A DNA stretch of 64,000 nt from Bolinopsis microptera. Taxonomy: Eukaryota > Ctenophora > Tentaculata > Lobata > Bolinopsidae. The stretch spans positions 5,570,902 to 5,634,901 of the forward strand of contig NC_087076.1 in assembly GCF_026151205.1 (NCBI RefSeq). Direction: 5' to 3'. The notes under the pieces are model-generated. The model had not been told where the DNA came from. It did not search any database and saw only the letters and a program-made list of their open reading frames with translations. Below are positions 31,997 to 43,890 of this stretch, one piece after another. The stretch's first letter is position 1. Each line of letters starts with the position of its first letter. The translations under genes were made by a program, and so were the position numbers.

Positions 31997-32111
31997 TTGT
32001 CATACGTTGTATGACCCGCCGCGCACGAAGTGCGCGGCTCCCCCTGTATCGTCAGAACGATAAAGTGAAACGACATAGTGAAACGACCGTGGGGGTCGCA
32101 ACGTGATACAA
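31997..32111 (+). mobile_element. 115-bp multi-hairpin element, copy 1
   Basis: Begins TTGTCATACGTTG and ends CAACGTGATACAA, a closing stem with one mismatch block. Inside are CATAC-gtt-GTATG (32001-32013), GCCGCGCAC-gaa-GTGCGCGGC (32018-32038, nine perfect pairs), TATCGT-caga-ACGATA (32047-32062) and CGACC-gtggg-GGTCG (32084-32098). Other copies are at 54508-54622 and 61169-61290. No exact TSD at this copy. Confidence 0.65.
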
Positions 32112-35100
32112 CAAAATACGCGCTGAATAAAAGTCCACCCCAGGAGTCCACCCCACGCGCGTAGGGTGCTAATACTATTGCTAATAACACTTGTGTTGAG
32201 TGTTATTGTGACAGGTGTAAAAGTGGTACTACCATCACTGCAGTCCTGCTACTTCTCATAGCAGTTATCTACTCGCTCGTGATGTAAAATAATCGTCTCA
32301 CTTCCATCATAACTTCGGTTATAAAATTAAATATTTTGTATAATCAGAGGCCACTTTTTACTTGCATAAACTACATAAGTACTGGACTAATGTTGTAATA
32401 TGGTATTTAGAGATATCTTTTAGGATATCTTAGTTTTAGTATAACGTTTACGGGACGTAGTATTTAGTATGTGTTTCCGGGTATATAATAACCAATGTTT
32501 TTATATGTTCGTATTTGGGAGTTACACATTTTGAGTGTAAGTCGGTTGGCTGGCAGACCTGCTGTCAGACCTAATGTCTGAAACGAGCCGTCCGCTCACT
32601 TTGCACCTGACTTACAGCCAGACCTGTGGTTGGTCCTCGCGGACGCAGGGTGACTGCTAGTGGAGTGCTCATTGGCGAGACTGCGTGTCACGTGGTACAA
32701 GCAGATGCGTTGTGCCGTCACGCAGTGTGGCGTGACGTGTTTTGAGAGTATACCCGGAGAGCCGGATGTGAAGAGCTCACTTCTTAGTTGCCCCTTAATC
32801 ATTTTAAGGGATTCAAATTGACGGTAGCCAGTCTTGCTGAGCACTACCATTAGTGATTAGACACGTCGAGTGATCTATAATCATGTCAATTGATTAGAGC
32901 GAACACTTGGAAGTTTTTATCTGTTGACGTTCACTTTGTATTACTTTTCCTTTATATTTAATTAGATCCCTTTTAGTTACTCGTTTCATTTCTACTATTC
33001 GGTACGCCCTGCCGTTCGTGCTACGTGACTAGAGCTTGACTAGCATACACTAAATACCAAGGAACTCCGTTTTCTATACTAATATTAGGATAGGGCTTTC
33101 TTTTGATATAATTTAAAAGAGTTTACAATGGTATATACTTAAGTATCATCCAATTTTCTTTTAAGATCAAGTTTGGAAGTTTTACGGTGAATCTTTACTT
33201 ATAATTCAGAGAATTATTTTTGTTGTATGTATGTACGACCGCCCACGTGCAAATTAGATGAAAAATATGAATTTAGGTAACAACCAAAAGATTCCATAGC
33301 AACGGTGTTTTAATGCACACATGCACGTGCAAAGATTGTTTTAACGTCATTCTGATCGGTTTTGTGGTAATTACGTTGAGTTTAAAGTGTTTTATATTTA
33401 AATCGGCTGTATCTTCGGTTGAGATGGATATTTTTTGATGCGATTAAAAATTTCTTTCAAAGAATACTACTAGCTTCGTCCCTGTTACCACGGGCTTTCT
33501 AGTATTCCTATAAAATTGATCTTTGCACCTTGAAGTTTCACAAGTTGTTCACTAAGAATTTGAGAGTTTGAGAACCAGTTCAATTCAATTTTAATTTTAT
33601 TACTAGGTGGAGGTGTTGTTATTGAGACTTTGGGCGGCCAAAAACTCCTGTTCTGAAAGTTGTCCTCTGTACTTGTTTCACTGACCCACGCTTTTTAGCA
33701 TTTATACATTTCGGCCCATTTTATATGTTTGTTTGAATCGCTGAACATTTTTATACTTGCTATTTTGTAAAAGTTTCAAATAAAAATCACAGGTAAACCT
33801 CAAAATTTAGCGCGCAATATCTCAGGAGCGCAAGGTCAGATTTTGATCTGCAGTTTTTTTCTTCTTGTTTGTCTCCAGCAGCTATTATATTAAAATATAT
33901 GAAAACTAGAAAAGTGCCATTAACCCCCCCCCCCCCTCTGGCCTTAAAGAACTCCAGTTGTATCACCACTTTTTGATCAATTGAACTTCCATAGTTTTAG
34001 TGATTCTAAGGAGTAAGGACCCATTGAAGAGCATTTAATCATTTCAATCATAGTATGAAATTTCGAATTTAAAATGAATAAGACCAATTTTCTTAATTTT
34101 AATTTCAATGTACACTGTAGTATAGTATAGTTCCTTCTACATTGTGAGTTATTAACATGTATATCCGACTGCTATCCATCTCACATTCCAAAGCCATTTC
34201 TTTGCCTCTTGTGCATCTATGTCCCATCCCTGATCACTATGGAGATAGACCACAAAGCTCTTATTGTGCAAATAAAATGCTGTTCCAACTCCAAGTTCAT
34301 AGCCATGGCTTTTCTTTCCTCCTATTGATGTTGTTATTGTAGGAACTTTGAAGAATCCACATAAGCTGATGTCGACTATCAATTTAATTTTGTGCGAACT
34401 GACTCGGACCCAAACTGTCTCGGCCTCGGTTCTCGGCCCTGAAAATGTTGTATAAGGACAAGTGACGAATGTATAGAAACCATTGATTACACATGTACAT
34501 TGTATAAATTAGAGGTCTCGATTGCCTAGGTATCAAAAAAAATACGATCGCCTAGGTATCAAACCTTGGCAATCGGTAATAATCCTCTGGTACAGATTCA
34601 GCTGACCCTACTGCTACTCTAGTAGCAGGGCATAGTTGAATGTGCACTTCGATGTACACGATTTCTGACGAAATCGTTTGGCCATTCAGACCCAAAATTA
34701 TTTAGGTACGAAATTTGTATCGCTAGACCAAACCCTAATGGGCACATTTTCTAAAATACCCTCAGTCTCGTATATGGGATTTTTTCCCGATCCATGACTC
34801 AAAAAGGCACAAAAGAGTCAAGGATAAGGGTTATATTAGCGAATGAGGTTTTTTTTGTATATTACTATTAGGACGCAATGAAACTACCGGACCACAATGT
34901 ATGGCCATGGGGACTTGCCACCCCATGGCAACATTAAAATATATCGACTCTGTTTATACATCGATTCCTCAAATTATTTGTTATATAGTTATAGTGTTGA
35001 AAGTATTAAAATATGGTAGCTTTGAGACCGTCGTGCGTGCCTGCGCCTGCCTGCCTGCGTACATGCCTGCGCGCACACAACTTAGCGGAGTTTCTCACTC

Positions 35101-35223
35101 CGCAAAATATTCTGAAATTTGAATTAAATTATTATAGGTGCCGATCGACTAAATCGTTAATTTCACCGTGTACGTATCCAACTAGGCACTAACTGATAGC
35201 ATATTATTTTGAATTAGTATTAA
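32112..35223. other. Non-coding interval with a diverged palindrome-unit relic
   Basis: No gene supported. C-run at about 33924-33936. At 34617-34800 GTAGCAGGGCATAGTTGAAT, TGCACTTCGATGTACAC and GTATCGCTAGACCAAACCCT are diverged matches to the outer arm of the palindrome at 25881-26010. TGCC/GCGC-rich microsatellite at about 35025-35085. Confidence 0.4.
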
Positions 35224-35406
35224 TATAACACACATAACCCCGGCATGCGCAGGGATTATATTTCAATTTTTCCCGCGACGCGCGGGAGAAGTTTATAATA
35301 ATTTCGAGTGCGAAGCACGAGGGATTATTATGAAAATAACCCCGACGTGCTTTAGCACGAGGGGTTATTTTAATATAACTTAAGCGTGCCGGTGTTATGT
35401 GTTATA
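35224..35406. mobile_element. 183-bp hairpin-chain MITE
   Basis: Inverted ends TATAACACACATAACCCCGG and, on the other strand, TATAACACATAACACCGG. Inside are CCCGCG-a-CGCGGG-like, CGAGTGC-gaa-GCACGAG and GACGTGC-ttta-GCACGAG hairpins. Overlaps by five bases the left TIR of the next element. Confidence 0.55.
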
Positions 35407-36158
35407 AACCCCTCCGGGTTAGTGCTAGGACCAACAAATTTGACATTTTACTCTTAAATATAGCTATATGAGATCATTATGGAAAATATGAAATGGAATT
35501 GGGGACTACCAAATAAATACAACTAAGGTACTATGACTTTTGAAATTGGCGTTATATCTAAACATTATTCCTCAGTCAGAACGTTGAATGAATATGAATA
35601 TCGATAAGGGGCGTCGAGTTAAGCCTGGCAAGCGATAAAAGCTAATAATGATATCGTGTCATGAAGTTTATCAAAGTAGACGACTATAATACATGGCTTA
35701 TATCAAACACGACAAAATTAACCGAACCGGACAAAATCAAATGTAACCGTCGAGACAAGTTTTGGAACTGGTCCAATTAATGTAAGAGTTTAAATAATGT
35801 AAGCAGTGTGCTGGAGTTTTGCCAGCGCCTGCAATTAGACCGATACGTAGATCGAGTGTATTTATAGTTCTTACGTTAAGCCATAGGTCACGTGACATTT
35901 TTTACCAATGCGCGTCGTAGTAGTTAGTCACGTGATACACGTCATCAAAACACGTGACAGTACGCGGTTGAAATTCTCATGGAATGTCAAAACAAAACAA
36001 ATCTTGTTGAGCCAAATTAGCGGGGCGGGATTATAAAAGCTGTGCCGGGGTTATTTATTCAGCGGGAAAAAACTAACAGCGGGAGCCGGGATTATCAGAA
36101 TCTATTTAGCGGGAGCCGGGATTATCAGAATCTTATTCTATCCCGGAGGGGTTTATAA
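35402..36158. mobile_element. 757-bp element with perfect 17-bp TIR
   Basis: TTATAAACCCCTCCGGG at 35402-35418 is perfectly inverted at 36142-36158. Near the right end AGCGGGAGCCGGGATTATCA is tandemly duplicated (about 36080 and 36110). No ORF; no clear TSD. Confidence 0.55.
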
Positions 36159-36445
36159 TAGTAAATTACCATTTTGCACAGATCCGTGTCATATCAGGTT
36201 GCATAAACAATAAACATATGGTTAGTATTACATAGAAATGTATACGATTTTCAAATTTAATATGGAATTAACTGGGCGGTGCTCGGCTGGTATCACTCCG
36301 CCATATCTGCATGCGTATAAAGTATTTTAAACAGTGGGGTCCCCAGGTTGTATGTAATATATTATGATAAAATACGCCATCACGGATTGGGAAATTGAGC
36401 GGCCAACCACGAAAGAAAAGCGGCCGCATTTCTTGTTGTATTTTG

Positions 36446-36560
36446 GCGCCTGAAGGTCGTGGAGACTTCAGTTTTAGTTTAAAACAACCGCAAAAGCCAT
36501 ATTTATATACATGAAGTTATGAAGCAACATAAGGTCTCCAGTGCTTTGTTTTATAGATAA
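36446..36560. repeat. Relic of the palindrome inner unit
   Basis: TTTGGCGCCTGAAGGTCGTG ... AACAACCGCAAAAGCCATAT ... ATAAGGTCTCCAGTGCTT is a diverged match to 26740-26880 in the large palindrome. It shows that the 345-bp unit family exists outside that element. Confidence 0.45.
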
Positions 36561-36741
36561 ACAAAAAAATATTTTGTGGCTCGCAGTGAACCAAAAATGG
36601 CACTGGATTTTGGTAACTTGAACTAGAAAGGTCGTAGAGACTATTTCTTCGTCAAAATTCTCTCGAAATCGATTTTATAGTTGTTTCTGATAGAGGGGAG
36701 TGATATCTATCAGCTGTAGTAAATGGGGTATAAAAGTAGAG

Positions 36742-36823
36742 TGGGTAAATAGTAAAGGGGGTAAATAGTAAAGGGGCCGGTAAATAGTAAAGGGGGTAAA
36801 TAGTAAAGGGGGTAAATAGTATT
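36742..36823. repeat. Minisatellite GGGGGTAAATAGTAAA
   Basis: Five to six tandem copies with a 16-18 bp period. The adjacent intervals 36159-36740 and 36824-38095 have no supported gene. A weak inverted pair (TAGCGGGGAGGTGG near 37255, CCACCTCTCCGCTA near 37370) may be a decayed element. Confidence 0.7.
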
Positions 36824-38095
36824 GTGAATATAAGAGGCACGGTCATGCTTGCCAGCATTGTGATTATTATAGATGTTATAGTAGCCAGTATCCCAACTAT
36901 TATATTATTAAGAAAATAATCTTCTCATTTTAACAGTCGATGTTGAAAATTATTATTGATACATTTTAGATAACCATGCCAAGAATCGACTGATAGTGAT
37001 CGTATAATTAGCTGTGGACAGTGGAATGCGTGGCTCTTGTAGCTATAATGCCAATGTTAGCCACATCAGCTCGGAATAAAGATAGCTAAGTTAGTAATAT
37101 AAATATAAAACAAATACTTGAAGTTCCAGCACAGACTCTAGCACATTTGGGATTTCCTTCAGGCTTCGTTTCCTCGCTGCTCAGTATGATAACCGGACTG
37201 GGAAAATCAAGAGTTACCGTCATTTGTAATCATAAAGTTACAGCGGGTAATAGCGGGGAGGTGGTGCATCATGCATGCTTGTTCTAACCTGGTTAATTGG
37301 CAGATGATTGGTTAATCGATAACACGTTCAATGTTCCTTACTGCTTACAAACTCGCGCAATTCCAATTCCACCTCTCCGCTAAATTACCATTTATCAACA
37401 GTATGAGACAATCAGCCGCAGATGTCGAATTCAATCTTTATTTTCCGCCGATAAATAAGATATTCACTGCTCAAAAAAAGTAGTCGCAGTTACATGTGTC
37501 ATATTGAGAATAAATTCTATACTTTTGACTTTTCTCGTTCTCGAGTTGAGTATATAATTATAGGACGGTCCAAAAGTCACTGAAATAATGAGTGAATAAG
37601 TTGAAATAGAGGCTTATTTATATTGAAATTGTATAGCTCGAGTCGGTCTCTAATGGTTCATTCGGATTCCGGATTATACTTGGTGATATGAAATATAAGT
37701 GTTACGCATATTTTTGGAGTTCTTGCTGTCCAGACTATATAATATAATTATATGATGACAGGGATATCCAACATTGAACATAATGTTTCGGTTAAGCAAG
37801 GATTTGGTTATATGACAAAGCGACTCTCGAATTCTTTTACTTAGATTCGTACAATCGGGATTTTTCACCGGTGCAATTTCAAATTCAGGTCTCTCCTTTA
37901 GTATTATGCAGCTTAATTATACAGCTGTTTCCCAATGTAGAATTTCGGTGTCGTGAAGAATGATACTTACTGATACTGATAGCGCAGTGATAATTTAACA
38001 TAAAATAACAGTGTTGTACAATGTACAGGGGTAGTTTGCATTTTTGTTGTCCTAGTAAGTATCTGGAAGACTAATGATAAACATGAACAGTATTT

Positions 38096-39340
38096 TTACC
38101 TTGGTTTGTTATTCATGTCGCGTCTGATAGCCGAGTTACTGTCCCTTATTGTTGCCTCAGTTCTCATAACCTTTGTTTCCAGCGCAATTAATTCGTTTCT
38201 TGTTACTCTGTTGGCTTCTTCTTTCTTCATCGAAGCTACGTCATCCTGCATAGACGTCATACCATTCTTAAGTAAGGTTGCATCACTGATCACCTGTTTA
38301 ATATTTTCATTATTGGCTTCAATATTTCCCTTGTTGACTCCTATACTTTCCTTATTGACTTCAACATTTTCATTGTTGATTTCAATATTTCCCTTGTTGA
38401 CTCCTATACTTTCCTTGTTGATTTCAATATTTCCCTTGTTGACTCCTATACTTTCCTTATTGACTTCAACATTTTCATTGTTGATTTCAATATTTCCCTT
38501 GTTGACTCCTATACTTTCCTTGTTGATTTCAATATTTCCCTTGTTGACTCCTATACTTTCCTTATTGACTTCAACATTTTCATTGTTGATTTCAATATTT
38601 CCCTTGATGATTTCAATACTTTCCTTATTGATTTCAATATTTCCCTTGTTGACTCCTATACTTTCCTTATTGACTTCAACATTTTCATTGTTGATTTCAA
38701 TATTTCCCTTGATGACTTCAATACTTTCCTTATTGACTTCAACATTTTCATTGTTGATTTCAATATTTCCCTTGTTGACTTCAATACTTTCCTTATTGAC
38801 TTCAACATTTTCATTGTTGATTTCAATATTTCCCTTGTTGACTCCTATACTTTCCTTGTTGATTTCAATATTTCCCTTGTTGACTCCTATACTTTCCTTG
38901 TTGACTTCAATGTTTTCTTGGATTTCATCAATCTTCCTTTCCACATCATCCCTGACCATTGCCAACTGTTCAGTTAACAAATTTTTCATCTCTTCACTTT
39001 CTTCTCTTGCCTTCTTCGCCGATTCAATTTCATTGGCCAATGACAACTCCATTTCGGCGAGTCTCTCCATAGTTTCATCTTGTTCCATCACTTCATTGCT
39101 GTTTGTCTGTATAGTCGGTAATTTTACTTTCTGCTTCTTATTTTTTTTATTTCTTTTCTTTTTCTCTTCATTCTTGACCGCTGACTCGATTTCATTGGAC
39201 AGCGATAACTTTGTCTGTTTACTTTCTTCTATTACCCTCTTCGCCATATCAATTTCATGGGCCATTGACAATTTCATTTGCTCCATTTCAAGTTTAAGAC
39301 TTTTAAGCTCGCCCATAGTAACTTCGGCGGAGTCCGGTCC
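38096..39340 (-). CDS. Coiled-coil exon with about 30 Asn-at-d heptads
   Basis: The 406-residue frame from ATG 39316 has three imperfect LSxAxEIxxA repeats (about 16-33, 37-54, 91-108), a basic patch KKKRNKKNKKQKVK (52-65), then about 30 heptads from 135 to 340 such as NIEINNE, NVEVNKE and SIGVNKG. With Ile/Val at position a, Asn falls at d in all but two heptads (Ile there). The C-terminus (341-406) is also heptad-like. No signal peptide or TM segment. It may be an internal exon: acceptor TTTTAATCCTTCAG precedes 39340 in frame, and donor CCAAG|GTAAAA at 38100/38099 overlaps the apparent TAA. Ile-x-x-Asn heptads are known from trimeric fibrous proteins. Function unknown. Confidence 0.65.
   Translation of the reverse strand, partial: GPDSAEVTMGELKSLKLEMEQMKLSMAHEIDMAKRVIEESKQTKLSLSNEIESAVKNEEKKKRNKKNKKQKVKLPTIQTNSNEVMEQDETMERLAEMELSLANEIESAKKAREESEEMKNLLTEQLAMVRDDVERKIDEIQENIEVNKESIGVNKGNIEINKESIGVNKGNIEINNENVEVNKESIEVNKGNIEINNENVEVNKESIEVIKGNIEINNENVEVNKESIGVNKGNIEINKESIEIIKGNIEINNENVEVNKESIGVNKGNIEINKESIGVNKGNIEINNENVEVNKESIGVNKGNIEINKESIGVNKGNIEINNENVEVNKESIGVNKGNIEANNENIKQVISDATLLKNGMTSMQDDVASMKKEEANRVTRNELIALETKVMRTEATIRDSNSAIRRDMNNKPR
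38315..38915. repeat. 21-bp coding minisatellite
   Basis: DNA counterpart of the heptad array: 21-bp units of the type TTGATTTCAATATTTCCC, TTGACTCCTATACTTTCC and TTGACTTCAACATTTTCA (unit less three bases each) alternating in higher-order blocks. Near identity of distant blocks suggests recent unequal exchange. Confidence 0.8.
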
Positions 39341-39488
39341 CTGAAGGATTAAAATTCATTATGCATTACATCCGTCAGAAATCATTAACTGATTGGCTGG
39401 GTCGAGATTCCAATATCATACTTGTACACGCTACTAGTACTACGTGAAGGCATTGACTTGTTCATATCGCAAATTAAATATACTTTTA

Positions 39489-42405
39489 CAGTCCAACCTT
39501 TATATACCGGGCTTCTTGTGGGAAGCGAAAAGTGCAAAGTGTACAGTATAGAAAAACAGGTAAAGTTAGGTTCACAATCACATGATCAATAGATGTGGAT
39601 ACTGGCGGGGAGGTGATCATTATTTGTTTACATTAATAGTGAGCACATGTTAAGCAGGCTGAGGAGGTGATCATTGTTTGTTTACATTTTAGGTCAAGCA
39701 CATGTTAAGCAGGCTGATGAGTTGATACATATTTTGTATTATAGAAGGCTTGTAACACTTGTAACGCCTTCTTGTTACCCCCCTTTGAGGGCCCAGAATT
39801 ATTTTCTGAACGAAAGCTAAAAAATAACCGAGAAATCGACCTTCTTATTAACTTATTTTGAGGACAGTTTCTAACCTAAAATTGCACGAAAAATCGATTT
39901 AGCTAGGTTTCAGAACCTATAAACACTTCCTTATCCCTCAAAATCGATCTTTTATAGTTTAGAATGCGAGCAAAAATCAATATATATTTTGATCCTTCGG
40001 TTCTACAGCTCTTGACCTAGGGCTGAAACCGAAAGATCGAGGCAATCCTCACCTTAACTGATCGAACTTGAGCGAAGAGCAGAGTACGACAAAACACAGC
40101 AGGTAAGCAACTCATTTTGGTTACTGTTCCTCACCTGTACAACGTTGCACGAGAAATCGATTTAAGTTGGTTTTACAGCCCAATAACGCTTCCTTATTCC
40201 TCAAAATTGTTGTGTTACTCAAACAAAGAACATGTTGATTCTGCAACGAAAGAACAAGGAGATTGTGCCATTAACAACTCGAACAGGTTCTATCACAATT
40301 TTCAGAGCAGAGCACGATATAGCAAAAGTCAAAAGAAACACAATAAATGTAGGTAACCAACACCATGATATAACAATCATAATAACAACTGAATTATATT
40401 TATTCGGACGACGGGCAGCCCTGATGTGCTCCGTGATCCCGACCAATAGTAATAGAGGTGTTCTGTCACGTGACGCTGATCCGTCCAATCACAAACAGGA
40501 AGAGTGAGCAGAGGGACATTATATCGTATGTTTACCTTTCTTATCTGTATTTGACCCTTTGTTCACATTGTTATCTCTACCACAGCTTGGCAATTTCAAG
40601 GTGCTCCTATCTGCAGACTGCACCTCGGTACACACGCCATGATTACGTCATACAGAACTAGAAATTGTGTCAACCGTGATCATTACAACGTAACCGTGCC
40701 CACTGCCCATGTACAATGCAAACTGTTGGGGGGGGGGGGGGGGGGGGGGGGGTTGTTTACGATAGTCAAACAATCTTGATAGTGTGTTGGTCTCTCCCCC
40801 AACTGACTGTGGTGCTTATCGTCCATTCAGGAACAGAACATTAACATAATTTTTTTAGTTATTTAAGTAGACCTGGTGCCTGGTCAAAGAAGCGCAGGAG
40901 TTGAAAGATGCTTCACACTTTACTGAAAAATATATCTGTTGCTGTTTTTACAAAGGAACACCACACGACATGGACATCCATCAAGAGATAACTTTCAACT
41001 GTTGGGAAGGTTCCAAAACTTTATGAAGTGCATTTTGCACTGTTGCCAGCATAGATGTGCGGAAATAAGATTTGCACGAAAAAAATGGTGATTATGTATT
41101 TACCCACCGTAACTGAATAGGTTTTTCAACCCGTGCTTAGAAGCCAAGTGACTTTTGTAACGATTGTTATCAAAGAACTGGACGGGGATCTCGCACTTTG
41201 TGCACCAAAACGGCATATTTAGATTCTAAGACTTTGAGGAAATTAAATTCATGTCGATACATACACAGTTAATTTCTTTTGACTTTTGCTATATCGTGCT
41301 CTGCTCTGAAAATTGTGATAGAACCTGTTCGAGTTGTTAATGAGACAATCTCCTTGTTCTTTCGTTGCAGAATCATCATGTTCTTTGTTTGAGTAACACA
41401 ACAATTTTGAGGAATAAGGAAGCGTTATTGGGCTGTAAAACCAACTTAAATCGATTTCTCGTGCAATGTTGTACAGGTGAGGAACAGTCACCAAAATGAG
41501 TTGCTTACCTGCTGTGTTTTGTCGTACTCTGCTCTTCGCTCAAGTTCGATCAGTTAAGGTGAGGATTGCCTCGATCTTTCGGTTTCAGCCCTAGGTCAAG
41601 AGCTGTAGAACCGAAGGATCAAAATATATATTGCTTGTTGCTCGCATTCTAAACTATAAAAGATCGATCGGGATAAGGAAGTGTTTATAGGTTCTGAAAC
41701 CTAGCTAAATCGATTTTTCGTGCAATTTTAGGTTAGAAACGGTCCTCAAAATAAGTTAATAAGAAGGTCGATTTCTCGGTTATTTTTTAGCTTTCGTTCA
41801 GAAAATAATTCGGGGCCCTCAAAGGGGGGTAACAAGAAGGCGTTACAAGTGTTTCAAGCCTTCTATAATACAAAATATGTATCAACTCATCAGCCTGCTT
41901 AACATGTGCTCGACCTAAAATGTAAACAAACAATGATCACCTCCTCAGCCTGCTTAACATGTGCTCACTATTAATGTAAACAAACAATGATCACCTCCCC
42001 GCCAGTATCCACATCTATGATCCCAGTATATGTAGCCTTTCAAATAACCTGTCAAGCGTCTCATAGGCATATACCTCATTAGGGGCTTGTGATTGAATAC
42101 AGCTCAGGGACAAAAGGAAATCGTGGCATGTACGGAATCGCGATTTTTCCCATTATTTGCGACAAATTTTATGTATAATTTAATGTATAGTCTGTTAAAA
42201 ATCGCAGTATCGCGAATTTTGGCCAAAATAATCGCGAAATCCTTTTGTCCCTGATACAGCTCGACATGCTGCATGCACCACGATATGCGCTGTATTAAAC
42301 ATATATCTTTCGCAAAACGAGCTAACTAAAAGTTTGCGGGAAAATAAAGGTACGGTATATCGAGGCACCCGGTACAGAAAGGTACGGTATATAGCGGTTG
42401 GACTG
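39489..42405. mobile_element. pogo/Tigger-like ends around a long inverted repeat
   Basis: Left end TA|CAGTCCAACCTTTATATACC (39489). The right end on the other strand is CAGTCCAACCGCTATATACC (42405), flanked by TT rather than TA. pogo/Tigger TIRs characteristically start CAGT and flank TA. No DDE transposase is present; the interior is the long inverted repeat 39584-42022. Whether the two belong to one element or are nested is unresolved. Confidence 0.45.
39584..42022. mobile_element. 2.4-kb element with about 755-bp TIRs
   Basis: Outer ends GATCAATAGATGTGGATACT and the complement of GATCATAGATGTGGATACTG. Arms 39584-40341 and 41271-42022. Within each arm a block GCACGAGAAATCGATTTA...CTTCCTTATTCCTCAAAAT occurs twice. 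The same block, diverged, is in the arms of the 54.28-60.37-kb element (about 54885-54950), so the two are related. The central 930 bp contains a G-run of about 23 (40729-40751) and no ORF. Mirrored short frames in the arms are not genes. Confidence 0.7.
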
Positions 42406-43091
42406 TTCTTAGAGGACGTGTTCATTGTTCGCCGGGAAACGTCTTGATTTTAAAATTAAATGGAACGGGAAGAAGCGAACCGTGGATAGGAAAAGTATAA
42501 CTTTGTAATTTTAAACCTCATCAGTGCAAAGAGATGACGTCAGTAGGAGAAGAAAAATCAGTAGATAGCGAGGAGTCGTAAACATACCTTAATTAATACA
42601 ATTTCGATTAGAGGCTGTCAATAAATAAAATTAATTTGGATCATTTCTGAAACCCTTAAAATACGTTGACAGATTTATTCGAAAAATTACTGCCTCAAAG
42701 GTGAAAACCATTTGAAAGCACAAAGGCAAAAATCGAAATCTAAACAAATGGAAACTGATTCTATAGTTAAACGGTCAATGAGCAACAAACGGTGGGTAGA
42801 ATGCACAATACTCTGTGCGGTCAAGTTCAACTATACACAAAGTCACGTGAAAGGGACGATGTGACCAGTAATGTGATGACGCGAGGGACAACAACCTTTG
42901 CAATGGCACATACAAGAAACTATTTTGGGCATCTCGGTTTGTCTAAAATGTTGAGCTACGCCTAGTTCAAAATGGAAAGCTCATAAATTTAGTTGTATAA
43001 TAACAATATACTTTATGAGTCGTAATAGTAATACGACTGTGGAAGAAATGTTTGGTTGTCACCATTTTCAATTTTTTAAACTTGACTGAAA
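42406..43091. other. Non-coding interval
   Basis: Nothing recognised beyond short AT-rich repeats. Confidence 0.4.
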
Positions 43092-43346
43092 TTGAAAATT
43101 CTCGATGTCATGCGGTTCTTCGAAGAACTACCATTCTTTGAAACACCTATCCTTGAAACTGAGGACCACGTCATAAATGAATGCCCCAGCTACAACTCCC
43201 TCCGGTCCAACCTCTCAGACAACCTTAAAAGCCTCATAATGCTCAAAGAATATGGGGCCATCATGAACTCATTCCATGCAACAGAATTTGGAAAGTACCT
43301 CACAGAATCCTTTCACCTTCGAAATCCTCCTGAAAAGAAGTCCTAG
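43092..43346 (+). pseudogene. C-terminal tail fragment of a LINE reverse transcriptase
   Basis: ETEDHVINECPSYNSLRSNL and EFGKYLTESFHLRN match the tail seen after RT in Jockey/CR1/I-type LINE proteins: an H-x-x-x-x-C-P-x-Y-x-x-x-R segment, then a hydrophobic helix ending in L-R-N. The palm domain is absent and the left Cys pair of the usual CCHC is missing. This is a 5'-truncated copy. The 3' region continues into a T-rich minisatellite. Confidence 0.6.
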
Positions 43347-43629
43347 TCATCACCTCCCATTTCCTACTCATCGTTATTAACTCATCTCCATGACTTTTTT
43401 ACTCGTATTTTAATTATTATATTCGATTTTTTTTCGGTGAAATTGTAACGCGGTTAATTTTTAAGATTTTATTTTTATAGCATTCTCTCGATTTTTAGAG
43501 TTCTGATCGTCTTTATGAATTGTTCTATATACTTATATAGACGAGTTCGTTAGTGTTCTCCTTGGTCATTTCATGTTTAATTCCTGTTAGTGTTTAATTC
43601 CTGTTTAATTCCAAGGAGGATAGTTAAAG

Positions 43630-43890
43630 ATATTGTTAAGAGCAGAGAGCTTTGAGGAAACAGAGAGTTCATTTTAACATCTCTGTTTTGGTTATCAAGG
43701 AGTTCAGTTTAACACCTCTGTTTTGGTTATCAGGGAGTTCAGTTTAACACCTCTGTTTTGGCTATAGGAGGATAGTTTAGGAATTATTTAGCACAGAGAG
43801 TTTTGGAGGAGCAGAAAGTTTATTTAAACATCTCTGTTTTGGTTATCAGAGAGTTCAATTTAGCACCTCTGTTTTGATTACTAGAAAGAT
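43630..43890. repeat. 35-bp minisatellite CTCTGTTTTGGTTATCA
   Basis: CTCTGTTTTGG recurs at 43681, 43716, 43751, 43832 and 43867 with a 35-bp period and one gap. It lies just downstream of the LINE tail fragment and could be its 3' UTR. Confidence 0.65.

Noticed and set aside
31997-32111. Hammerhead ribozyme in the multi-hairpin element
   Set aside because: No CUGAUGA core is present and the GAAA-containing segment is not placed between suitable stems.
31797-32190. Overlapping 68-88-codon frames on both strands
   Set aside because: They run through the TIR block and the multi-hairpin element; their openness comes from the repeat sequence.
38106-39344. Plus-strand ORF of 412 codons opposite the coiled-coil exon
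   Set aside because: It is an antisense by-product of the 21-bp repeat, which lacks stops in that frame. It reads as monotonous Leu/Ser/Ile, and the minus strand has the sensible heptad pattern and splice-like borders.
40117-41494. Matching 80-codon frames on opposite strands
   Set aside because: They are mirror copies in the arms of the long inverted repeat and show no domain or codon signal. The same applies to the pairs at 12651/14323 and 54298/60145.
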